Assembly (NCBI GenBank): GCA_033032175.1
Contig: CM065322.1
Span: 6,510,001-6,574,000 of the forward strand
Direction: 5' to 3'
From: Saturnia japonica
Lineage: Eukaryota; Arthropoda; Insecta; Lepidoptera; Saturniidae
DNA length: 64,000 nucleotides
Under the pieces are notes generated by a model, which was not told where the DNA came from, did not search any database, and saw only the letters and a list, made by a program, of their open reading frames with translations. Made by a program: the position numbers and the translations under genes. Positions 49,036-58,500 of this stretch are shown piece after piece; position 1 is the first letter of the stretch, and each line of letters opens with the position of its first letter.

Positions 49036-50613
49036 TAAATAGTAAGATTAATAACATCAGAATCTCACTGCTGGTCGAAACTCTCTTCTTGGGCGAAGGC
49101 ACGTGGTTCAGTACCATTCCAGCTCAAGACGTATTGGCGATTACAAACGCCGGGAAATCCACAGTTCTATATTTTTCCTACATACAAGAACGCATTTCTC
49201 AAGCGTTCCAATTTCTTCGTGTAAGGTCAAATATCTTTCATTTGGTACTTTAAAAGCTCAACAAGAAACACAGTAGTAGTAAAAATTATAATAATTTATC
49301 ACTCTTCTTAGTACAAATAAGGGCCGTGCATGCATACTTCTGAAGATTCTGAAATAGGGTAGAAAAAACTTTTACACCCTTTAAAACCGGTAATGTGTTA
49401 ATTTTGGAAAAAACCTAAATCAGTTATTAACACGCAAGCATCCTTGAACACAACTCGAAGTTAAAATGTATGTTTTATGCGTTTTAGACTGCGATTTATG
49501 TTGTTACAAAATGTGCGAAGTAAATAGTTTAAAATATGTCTGTGTCTTATTTGTATATTATTAAGTGGTTGATTAAAAAATATTTCCAATAAGCATACAT
49601 TAGCTTTCGAAAAAAAATCATCATTCTTTTAATAATATTCATTTTTCACCACTAATATAATATTCATGAAATTAACAAGTAGCAAGTGTAACTTGATCCC
49701 TGATAATTCCGTAATATTTTACATAAATATAGTTTTTATCCTTACATACACAAAAATGGTGATGGCGAGGGTTTAAGTGACACTCATTTTTTCGTCGCGT
49801 ATTAATTTCCAGGGAGAATTAAATATTTATTTGCCGATTTATTTCTTTATTGATGTCAAAAGTTTCTCTTCGTGTCATATTTCAAAACTTTGGAACAACT
49901 CTTCAAGTTTTGATAATAACAAGCGATCGGGATAATTAATAAAATTTTAACACTTCTAAGCTTTAAGTAGATAATTAAACTTTTTTTTACAGCAGGGTGA
50001 GATTTTTTAATTCTCTTTATTTAATTAAAGGGTTTCATCACAAAGTAACCGTACCATCCCTATGATATTCATTACATATTTATACCTAAAGCATTTTAGA
50101 CTGATAGTGACTCAAGCGGACAATCAAATCACCCCTTTAGTGTTTCAGTTTTTCAATATAAGATACGAAACTTTAAAAAATACAAAAGATATTAAAAATT
50201 GTAATTAATTATTTTTTCAATTCTTTAGCTCTTTTTTTTAATTAATGCAAAACAAGTATTATTAAAATAAATGAAAAATATAAAAATTCGTTATTCTAAA
50301 GTGGCAGTAGGTATTTACAATTAATTTAAATCTCATCAAAACATTGGCGAAGCATAATTAAATATCTCGGTATTTAACTATAACTATAATTAAAAGAACG
50401 AATGCAGCATCTCGTTAACACAAAATTAATTGATTTTATAAATTACCAAGTAATAACTTTTTATTAGCGTAGCATCGAATCAATCCTTGTTTGTTACGTG
50501 AATCCATAAACATTATTAGCTTGTATATCACATAGTATGAATATACGGATTCCATCTCGGTTTTAAGAATCTTACATATATTTATCAGCTATTTGTGATT
50601 TCCTTTTCTAAAC
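49036..50613. other. AT-rich non-coding DNA
   Basis: Nothing recognised; 49070-49230 is somewhat GC-richer. Confidence 0.45.
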
Positions 50614-50703
50614 TGTCTCCCGGGCGGTGTACCTCCTTCCTACAACACGGAATCCTTCAAACATAAAGTGAAGAGTCATATGAGTAGGCCGGCATGCCAG
50701 TAG
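50614..50703 (+). pseudogene. Possible LINE reverse-transcriptase tail remnant
   Basis: A 29-codon stretch before a stop reads LPGGVPPSYNTESFKHKV then KSHM. The pattern LP-GV-P-SYN---FK--V--H is seen near the C-terminus of several insect LINE proteins. No flanking part is recognisable, so confidence is low. Confidence 0.3.
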
Positions 50704-51364
50704 TGAACTGAACTGTATTAGAGAAAGCGACGAAACTATGTTCATACTTTTAAGATCATGCGCTAAGTTACAAATCTGGTCCTGTAACAAAAGTTTTTTA
50801 AGAGTTGTTCTAAAGGTTTGGGCTGTTTCTGAAAACTCTACCGAAAAATCAACATTTATTTATACATATAGGTATATGTATGTATAAAATTCAGTATCGT
50901 GCTAACGATCTAAAAGAAAATTAATAGATACACTGTAATATAGTTAAAAAAATAAACAGTTTCATAAAGCAATATTCGCTTTTTTTGTAAAACTATGACC
51001 TATGTAAAAGTAAATACGACCGATTGAATATAACACGCTGACATTATGATTGCAAATGTATTTACAATAATTAAAATTGATGAGTCAATACTCAAACTCT
51101 GTTTCAATGATTACTCGTAGATCATTTACTGAGATGAAATATCATAATTCATTCGTATTTTATTTCGCAACTTTTTATTTGTCATAGGTGACAGACAATC
51201 TTCTGATACGTGTATGATTTATTTAAAAATTGAATGCTCTTGATTACGTATTGAATACGAAATAAGGCGAAGTCCAAACAATAGAATATGTAAGTAGTTA
51301 TTAAACATTAGTTTAAATATACTAAAACTGTGTTCTTTTCATAATCCGTGTTCTTTTTTATCAT
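50704..51364. other. AT-rich non-coding DNA
   Basis: Nothing recognised. Confidence 0.5.
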
Positions 51365-51545
51365 AGCACAGCTGGAAAAGTGATGATATTGTACCGAATG
51401 GTGAGCATCGTGTAATCCAATAAAATTGGCGACTACCGTGGATTCTACGATCACTCGTCACTCGTCACTGTCATACCGGCTTGCTCAAATGTCTCTGCAC
51501 GTTAGTTTTTAAGAATGGAGTCCTTGTTGTAGGAACGAAAAAATA
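51365..51545 (+). repeat. Interspersed repeat family V, copy 8
   Basis: agcacagctggaaaagtgat, tgtaatccaataaaattggc, gactaccgtgga, cactcgtcactgtcat, accggcttgc, tctctgcacg. Confidence 0.6.
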
Positions 51546-52059
51546 CAATCTCAAAATCCGTAATTTCATGTAACTAGGTAATATAATAAATGGCCTAAGT
51601 GAAAGTGAATAGAGAATTATTATACCTATGTGTGATAATATTATATCGGATAAATAAAAACAATAAAATCCTTATTAATTAATCGTTTTAAAATAAGCAA
51701 CAAACAGTGTGGTGAAGTTAGGGAAGGGGATTCACTATGGGCTTTGGTTGTCACCATAAGTTCGGCAAAAGCGCTAAACCTTTCCACACTTTTCTGTAGT
51801 GTATACTGGCTTAAAATTATTAATATTAACATCACATACGGCTTTGAACATGTCAAGGTTGTAAAAATTGCAAGACCATAATAGTGTGTTAGATGTCTTA
51901 GATAACGATACTTGTATAATCCATCATGCGTAAGCGCATTTTTCACCAAATGCCAAACGTTCTCAATACTTAATGAATAATAATATATCATATATTTACG
52001 TATCTATAAATTTGGTTTGTTTACTTACGTCATCATTAGCTTATCTAAAACCTATTTTT
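51546..52059. other. AT-rich non-coding DNA
   Basis: The 116-codon minus-strand frame at 51641-51991 has no recognisable domain, no splice context and no repeat match; treated as chance. Confidence 0.4.
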
Positions 52060-52315
52060 AACCGACTTCAAAAAAAATGACTTAGGTAAGAGCTTATCAA
52101 TTCGAATGTTTTTTTTTATGTTCAGCCATAACTCCGTTTTTTGTGCACCGATTTGGATTATTACTTTTTCGCTGAAAAGTGGATACCTCAAGGGTGGTGC
52201 AATTTTCATTTAATTAGCATTGGACTATCAACTTCGAAGATACACTAGGGAACTCTTCAAATTCATTGAAGTTGGTTTTCTTTTTTGTTAAAAATTGTCT
52301 TGTATGTTCTCGATA
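52060..52315 (+). repeat. Interspersed repeat family U, copy 4 (longest)
   Basis: Starts aaccgacttcaaaaaaaatg, then gagcttatcaattcga, cataactccgttttttgtgc, accgatttgga, ggatacctcaagggtgg, gggaactcttcaaattc and ggttttctttt. It gives the order for copies at 783, 9669 and 12826. Confidence 0.65.
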
Positions 52316-52433
52316 CAATGTAGGTGCCTACTCCAGATGAACGACCTAGATAAAACTGATTATATATGATATGTAAGAGCATATACCAATATAAAATAAA
52401 TACATTGTAAACTGGTCTATTTATATTAACTAG

Positions 52434-52716
52434 CGATCGCCCTAAGCTCGAAATTTGACCTGCGACTTTTTGATCATTGACTATTTTGTGTTTGACATTT
52501 GTTTGGGAGATCTAATTTCAGTGGCACTGGTTAGGATTCACAGTATTAATTTTGTTTAATTTAATATACATATTAGTAACACATATTATAGATAATTTTA
52601 GCTTTCTTCACGCCTTCTCCATATAAACTTTAACCATGCCAAATATTCGTCTTCTGTGCACGCAATACGCTTAAAAAGGTACCGAAAACTTTTGCTTCAT
52701 GTATTAATATATAGAT
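52434..52716 (-). mobile_element. Non-autonomous Helitron, group Y, copy 3
   Basis: Collinear with 24910-25274, missing the middle (no gtgacaatgtcaatatttt segment). On the minus strand it starts TATCTATATATTAATACATG and ends gggcgatcgCTAG|T at 52434. Confidence 0.75.
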
Positions 52717-52717
52717 A

Positions 52718-53000
52718 CTAGCTGTGTAACACGATGTCACCCGTGTTAAATTTATTCTACCGACCCTACACCTCGCCGCCCCGGCCAGTGCATCAGCCTT
52801 CGATGCTCTCACTTCCCGTACTTGCATACAGCTTGCTAGATTGCAAGATGTTCATGATTACTGCTCCGCACTTTACGATCGCAGCGTGAAGTTATATAGC
52901 TTATAACTTTCCTTAATAAATATGCCATAAAATCCAAAAATAATTTTTCCTAGATCTAGAGATTAGCGCGTTCAAACAAATTCACTATTATTATTCAAAT
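52718..53000 (-). mobile_element. Non-autonomous Helitron, group H, directly before group Y copy
   Basis: In reverse: gcgcgctaatctc-like gaacgcgctaatctctag, attaaggaaagttataagct, atataacttcacgctgcga, gcagtaatcatgaac, aagtacgggaag, taaatttaacacgggtg, ending tgttacacagCTAG at 52718. One base separates it from the group Y start. Confidence 0.75.
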
Positions 53001-53384
53001 TCAATATTAGTAATTAGTGTAGGAAACAACGGGGAAACAATATAAAATGAAGAATATGGCGAATGCCAATCTTATATAAACAGAATCGTAACAGGTGTCT
53101 GTGTTTTCGTAATATTTTTTTAAATATATACGTGTGTATTGATTGAAGACATGTAAAGATTTACTAACATAATAATATATTAGCAGAAATATCGAGTGGC
53201 ATTACTGTTTAACACCTAAGCGGTTTTGACTATAACTTTTTATTTAACCATTATATAGATAAATTTAGTATGCGTATTGAACTCATTTTTAAGTTATTAA
53301 TAAAACACACGATGAGTTGTCACAGACTAAACTAAACTTTTATTATATTTACAAAGACAATACAATGAATGACAGCTTATCCAT
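53001..53384. other. AT-rich non-coding DNA
   Basis: Nothing recognised. Confidence 0.5.
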
Positions 53385-53450
53385 CACGCCTGTTTCCCCG
53401 AAGGGTTAGACAGAGGTGTACTAACATAGACTCACAGTTCGCTGTGTATA
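53385..53450 (-). repeat. SINE family 2, 3' tail fragment
   Basis: cgcctgtttccccgaagggt, tagacagaggtgtac, gactcacagttcgc match the body of 38555-38785. Confidence 0.5.
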
Positions 53451-53544
53451 TTTGAAAACATTATTCTTGTTATAGTACAGTCAATGTTGCCCTAATCAGA
53501 TAAAAGTGGTGCAATTAACGAGTGTATATACTGGATATCCAGTA

Positions 53545-53715
53545 ATCAATCGGGGTGGTAGGGATCTGTATACGAATGGATCGTGACCACTAGACACATG
53601 GTAATACAGCCATCTCAGTTTATAATTTTTTTTGTTTTTTACATTTCGGGATCAGCCAATGTATATCCAGATGCTAAAAACCTCACAGGCTGGCATGACA
53701 GCGATTACTCTCGAT
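53545..53715 (-). repeat. Interspersed repeat family V, copy 9
   Basis: In reverse: ggtggtagggatctgta, tggatcgtgacca, catttcgggatcagccaatg, cctcacaggctggcatgaca. Confidence 0.6.
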
Positions 53716-54306
53716 GAATTTCAAACTTCTCAGGACATGTACAAATATTCCAAATGTAATTAGGTAGTCCTAGCAAGAAACTCCTAAAAGAATGGAAGTA
53801 ACCCAAGAAGCATCATTACATTGTTTACGATTAAATTTTGTTCGTGTATAATAACTAAAATTTCGTGTGCGTGACGTAATATCGTTAGTGCAATGTTGCT
53901 TTACTGTCGCGCTATATATTGTGATAACAAGTTTAGATAGTTTCAAGATCCCATATATTAGAGGCCGTCGACGCCCATCGGTTATTCTATCTAGTTTCTA
54001 ATCTAACTACAACTTAATTAATAGCCACTTGTTGAAATCGATTTGAAACTTGATTTATTAATCGAATGACCTGTATTTACTATCGATTCACATGTATCGA
54101 TTTAAATCGTAAATAATACATATCAAAGAAAGTTTTCTCTTTTTATGTTATTTTGTTTAAATCTTGTGATTGTTGATGTTTGGTTATAATTATGTTACCT
54201 ATTAATCGAACCGCGTAAGATTTATTTATTGCTTCATTAAAATGCATAAATTAAAAAGTTTAACTTGTTTTATAGTAATTATGTACCCAATGGAATTTCT
54301 TATCAT
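53716..54306. other. AT-rich non-coding DNA
   Basis: Nothing recognised. Confidence 0.5.
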
Positions 54307-54366
54307 TAACATTTGAGAAATCATCATATTGTTAACCCCTATTTAAATGGGGTGAATTTTCAAAAC
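54307..54366 (+). repeat. Left arm of a 60-bp perfect inverted repeat
   Basis: The 60 bases from taacatttgag to gaattttcaaaac are the exact reverse complement of 56735-56794. Inside is a near-palindrome, cccctatttaaatgggg. The arms lie 2.37 kb apart. Confidence 0.85.
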
Positions 54367-54390
54367 CTTTCTTAGAGCTCATCTGCAGGT

Positions 54391-54460
54391 GACGTTATAT
54401 TAGAACGTAAGACGTTATATTAGGACGTAAGACGTTATATTAGGACATAAGACGTTATAT
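54391..54460. repeat. 20-bp tandem repeat, 3.5 units
   Basis: gacgttatattaggacgtaa and close variants at 54391, 54411 and 54431, with a half unit from 54451. It sits next to the T-run that begins the R1-type 3' UTR. Confidence 0.85.
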
Positions 54461-54470
54461 GGCTTCTTCT

Positions 54471-55250
54471 TCTTTTTTTTTTAACGTGGAGAAACCCGTC
54501 GTGGGTACACACCCGCCAAGGGGGACGAGTTGTTATGTGAGACTCCTACTCACTAAAACTCCACGGTGCCCCGTCCGCCGCCGTAATGGGGCGACACGGG
54601 ACCAGCGGTAGCATACTACCGCGTCGCTCCGGCGACAAGGCCCGGAAAGGCCGCCCGATGACGGAAACAGCCCGGTGCAAAACGAAACTGTCTCCCCGTC
54701 CGCCAAACCAGTGCAATGGGAACCCAGCCGGCGTTGGGTTTTTTATAGAAGTTTTCTCCTCTGCCTCTGGCATAATGTTTTGGCATATGGCGGGCGTAAG
54801 GAGGCGAATGAACGCACCCCCACCCCGCTAGCCCGACTATGATTTTTTACGGAGGATTTCTCCTCTGCCGTCCGTGAAACGGCAGGGGAAGGAGGTGTAT
54901 GAAGGCACCCCCTCCCCCACCAGTCCGTCGTTGGTTTTTTAAAGAGGTTTCCTCCTCTGCCGTCATTAAGCTCCCGCCCGTCCTCGACAATCCGGCTTTG
55001 ATTTTTTAACGAGGTGCTGATCCTCAACCGTCTGGTTATTTTTTAAAGAGGTTTCCTTCCACTGTCCGTCCTTGATTTTTTATGCTGGTGGTTTTCTCCA
55101 CTTCCGGCTAGTAATTTTTTAACGAGGTTGCCTTCCTCGGTAATTTTTTAAGGTGGTTGTGGCTTATGACTGGCGTTGCCCGGGGCACACCACGAGGAGG
55201 TTCCTACCTCTATGATCAATTAGGAAAACTCACATTACCCCCGCCCCTCC
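54471..55250 (-). mobile_element. R1-clade retrotransposon 3' UTR with hairpin array, 5' truncated
   Basis: A T-run at 54473-54482 is the poly-A tail on the minus strand. The next 120 bases match 28320-28437 in reverse (cgtggagaaacccgtcg, gggtacacacccgcc, gtgagactcctactcacta, aatggggcgaca). Beyond lie eight or nine degenerate units, each a TTTTTTAA-type tract followed by a small hairpin (54740-55210). No ORF2 coding sequence is visible. Frames at 54546-54773, 54586-54831 and 54743-55027 are shadows of this array. Confidence 0.75.
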
Positions 55251-55311
55251 CTTAAAAATTTTATCATAGAGAAAACAATACATGAAAATAAAGTCAAATT
55301 GAACAAAAATA

Positions 55312-55560
55312 TTAGGTCTATTAAATTGTTGTTTAACATACAAAAAAAATATATTCTATGAAAACTATATATTTTAATAGTCTATATACTGCCTATTATT
55401 GTCGATACACTTTTGCCACTTTAATGGAACGTTCTCTGAAGACGAGATCGATGAAATCTTTAAAGGCAATCTTCACCGCCTCATTAGATTTGTATTTTTC
55501 TATTGTAAAAAGCTTTATTATCTTGCAGGATAACCTCCAGGTTCTAGACCCATAAGAGAG
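55312..55560 (-). pseudogene. mariner C-terminal fragment
   Basis: On the minus strand: KYKSNEAVKIAFKDFID (55440-55500), then in another frame WQKCIDNNRQYIDY with a stop at 55374-55376. This matches the tail of the transposase at 4246-5218 (AFKDFIDSR, IDNNG). attaggtcta at 55311-55320 resembles the mariner terminus TTAGGTC after TA. The rest of the element is absent, cut near the (GA)n tract. Confidence 0.75.
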
Positions 55561-55577
55561 AGAGAGAGAGAGAGAGA
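55555..55577. repeat. (GA)n microsatellite
   Basis: About eleven GA units, followed by aaaagg. It lies at the boundary between the mariner fragment and the Helitron. Confidence 0.9.
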
Positions 55578-55810
55578 AAAGGTTAGAAAGAGTGGGTCGT
55601 AGGCACTGTATTAAAAATACTGCCCGCCTACCACATTATTCAGCTTAATAAAAATGTGCTCGCGATACTTGATAATTGTTTTGCAGCTGAGTTATTTTAA
55701 AACTGTGATATCTCCTAAGGTATTTATTTAAATACATTATTGTAAAGGGAAATTTTGTTCAAAATTAAATACTTATGTTGAATAACTTATTTATTTCGAT
55801 AAGGATGAAT

Positions 55811-56717
55811 CATCATCATCATCATCATTTCAGCCGCAGGACGTCCACTACTGAACATAGGCCTCCCCCATAGATCTCCAAAGCGACCGATCTTGTGCGG
55901 CCTGCACCTAACGGCTCCCAGCGACCTTTATTATGTCGTCTTTCCATCTAGTGGGGGGGGGGGCGTCCTACGCTGCGCTTTCCGGTGCGTGGTCTCCACT
56001 CGAGAACCTTTCTGCCCCAACGGCCGTCAGTTCTCCGAACTATGTGCCCCGCCCACTGCCACTTCAAGTTGCTAATCCTTTTCGCTATGTCGGTTACCTT
56101 AGTTTGTCTACGGATCTCCTCATTTCTGATTCGATCTCGTAGAGAAACACCAAGCATAGCCCTCTCCATAGCTCGCTGAGCGACCTTGAGCGTTCTTATG
56201 AGGCCCACAGTGAACGACCACGTCTCTGTGCCGTATGTCATCACTGGCAACACACACTGGTTAAAGACTTTCGTCTTGAGGCACTGAGGTATTTTGGACG
56301 AGAAGACGTCGCGGAGTTTCCCGAACGCTGCCCAGCCGAGTTGGATTCGTCGACTGACCTCTTTTTCAAAGTTGGACCTACCTAACTGGACTGTTTGTCC
56401 CAGGTAGACATATTCATCAACAACTTCTAGCCAAGAGTTCCCAACTGATACTGGGGTGGGCACCACATGGACATTCGACATGATTTTCGTCTTGTCCATG
56501 TTCATTTTAAGGCCCACCTGTTGAGAAACTTTGTCGAGGCCATCGAGCATTGTGCCAAGATCTTCCAGCGATTCTGCCATGACTACGATGTCATCAGCAA
56601 ATCGAAGGTGAGTGATGTACTCGCCATTGACATTGATGCCGAGTCCTTGCCATTCCAGGAGCTTGAAGGCGTCCTCTAGAGCGGCGGTAAACAGTTTCGG
56701 AGATATTACGTTGATTA
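55811..56717 (-). pseudogene. RTE-type non-LTR retrotransposon, 3' end
   Basis: From 56717 down: ISPKLFTAALEDAFK, LRFADDIVVMAESLEDLG (the RT active-site FADD), GLKMNMDKTKIM, YVYLGQTVQLG, GWAAFGKLRDVF, LPVMTYGTETW, AQRAMERAMLGVSLRDRIR and WRPRTGKRSVGRPP. Then a run of eleven G (55953-55963) shifts the frame, after which RWKDDIIKVAGSR, RSLWRSMGEAYVQ and (GAT)n at 55811-55830 follow. Family members make one protein with endonuclease and RT; here only the RT palm onward remains. TSD aggatgaat flanks the insertion (55802-55810 and 56820-56828). Confidence 0.9.
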
Positions 56718-56819
56718 AATTAAATTAAATGTTTTGAAAATTCACCCCATTTAAATAGGGGTTAACAATATGATGATTTCTCAAATGTTAAATATAATAT
56801 TATTAAATATATTATGTTT
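56718..56819. other. Extra 102 bases inside the RTE insertion, holding the right arm of the 60-bp inverted repeat
   Basis: This lies between the truncated RTE 5' end and the right target duplication, so it arrived with the RTE or at its 5' junction. It contains 56735-56794, the exact reverse complement of 54307-54366, plus AT-rich edges (attaaattaaattaaa; tattattaaatat). Confidence 0.75.
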
Positions 56820-57143
56820 AGGATGAATACCATGTATATAAAAACACCTTCGCAAATAATTCATTATTTTAGAACAAATTTTATTACCATAAAAAAGGTT
56901 ATATTGAGTAAAACTTTTTAGACTTTTAAGAACTTTTTAAGAGAAATAATTCCATCACACACAGTTGTTGCGTAACTTTAAACATGTATTTACGCAGCGA
57001 ACCTAATGGAAGCTCTCAAAAGAAATAAAATTTGGCCGCTTTTCCAACATTTTTCATTGATGCTTCGCTCCTACTGGTCATAGCTTGATGTTATATAACC
57101 TATAGCCTTCCTCGATAAATGGGCTTTCAAACACTGGAACATT

Positions 57144-57259
57144 TTTTTATTCGCGGTTGAGTGCCTTCTGCGTTCGCCCCCAAGTTCGGTGAAACTGTAA
57201 AAGCCGCAGCGGATAAAGGGTCTCTAAGGCTAACAGTATAGTCAGTCCTAAAAAGAAAA
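57144..57259 (+). mobile_element. Short retroposon family X, copy 3, with 11-bp target duplication
   Basis: Runs ttattcgcggttgagtgcc, cggtgaaactgtaaaag, tctctaaggctaacagta, tatagtcagtcc and an A-rich tail. It is flanked by actggaacatt (57133-57143) and actgaaacatt (57260-57270), and removing it restores the Helitron sequence. So family X moves by retroposition. Source class unknown. Confidence 0.8.
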
Positions 57260-57353
57260 ACTGAAACATTATTTTCATTCGAACCAGTACTTCCTAAGAT
57301 TAGCGTGTTCAAACAAACAAACAAACTCTTCAGCTTTATAATATTAGTATAGA

Positions 57354-58500
57354 TATTGGTATATATTTTTCTTATAATACAACTTGATCCAAAACTAAGA
57401 TATTTCTACAACATTAATGACCGTATTTACGCGTGGAATAGAACCAAAATCCAAAACAATGTTTGTTTGCTCAGAAAATTTACTTTGGTTGAAAACGGGG
57501 TCGGCGCAGTAAGCGCAGACTGTTAACAAGTCGCTTATAAATTCTTGTTTATTTCCATTTATTGTAATATTATACTCGTACATATAATGCTTAGATTCAG
57601 TGAATAGCTTGATTAATATTTATTACTTACCAGTTTAAAACTAAACGGTAATCTTGCATAGAGCCAATTAACTAGTATTCACAATGTAAATCAACATGAT
57701 AATTATTTATTTTATAACAAAGTAAATAATAATAGTAACAGTTCAGAAAATAATTTAATAATATTCAATTTTCAATGTCTTTAAAAATGATTATATTTAA
57801 ATTTAGAATCGTGAAGATGGATATCAAAATTATATAGGATAAAACATGAAATTACCAATTATAATAATAAACAAGTTATATGTAATATTGCATAAAAGGT
57901 TTCAAATATAATTAATTATGAACGTGTAATTTTGATTTCCTTGACATTTCGTTTGCGATAACGAATTATTATTTTACTCATGTGTTTTACATTAAAAGCA
58001 TCGCACGATTACATTAATTAATTTTAATAGGTTTGAACAGAGTTTTAAAAATATACATTGTCTAATTGAAGACTGAGAAATAGGGCAAAAGCTGCAGAGA
58101 TCAAAATAACAACAGATTGTGTATCTGTTTAAAAACAAATATAAAAGTATCAAATTTACTTATTAAGTAATCGAAAAAATTATAAACAGAGCTATGCACC
58201 AACTTCTATTTTTTGTTTTAATTTATGTAAAAAGTAACTCAATATAGTATTGTTTAGATGATGTTATATCTCCGCTTACACTATTAGAGACTGGCATCTG
58301 TATTCTAATATTATCACTTATTTTTATTAAAAGCGTATTTAAAATGATATCTACATCAGTTTAAAAACGATTAGGATGCGTTATCTTATCTCGATCAATC
58401 AAAATCGGATCGGATAGCACTGAGTCTGTCTATAATTTTAGTTGAACTCAAGCCTTCAAGTCAGTGTTTCCATCAACTGTCAATCTGCGTACATGCCACC
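57354..58500. other. Mostly AT-rich DNA with one unassigned frame (57395-57583, minus)
   Basis: The minus-strand frame is open for about 73 codons from the preceding stop. It includes INGNKQEFISDLLTVCAYC, DPVFNQSKFSEQTNIV and LDFGSIPRVNTVINVVEIS, with less biased composition than neighbouring chance frames. I do not recognise a family. No convincing acceptor precedes it. Confidence 0.3.

Larger units (their letters stand above)
55600..57353 (-). mobile_element. Non-autonomous Helitron, group A, split by an RTE and a short retroposon
   Basis: On the minus strand it starts TCTATACTAATATTATAAAG at 57353 and runs collinear with 48113-48768 through cttcgcaaataattcatt (reverse) near 56850. It is broken at 55811-56819 by an RTE insertion and resumes at 55640-55810 (tatttatttcgataagga). 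It loses similarity near 55600, at the tract tgcccgcctaccaca. A family X retroposon interrupts it again at 57144-57259. The 3' CTAG end was not found. Confidence 0.8.

Noticed and set aside
51641..51991. 116-codon minus-strand frame
   Set aside because: Low-complexity, hydrophobic wording without a family, splice context or relation to neighbours.
54391..54460. CRISPR-like array
   Set aside because: The units are contiguous 20-bp tandem repeats without spacers, in a eukaryotic genome.
54546..55027. Minus- and plus-strand frames over the R1-type 3' UTR
   Set aside because: They run through the hairpin array and have no retrotransposon protein motifs; they are by-products of GC-rich repeats.
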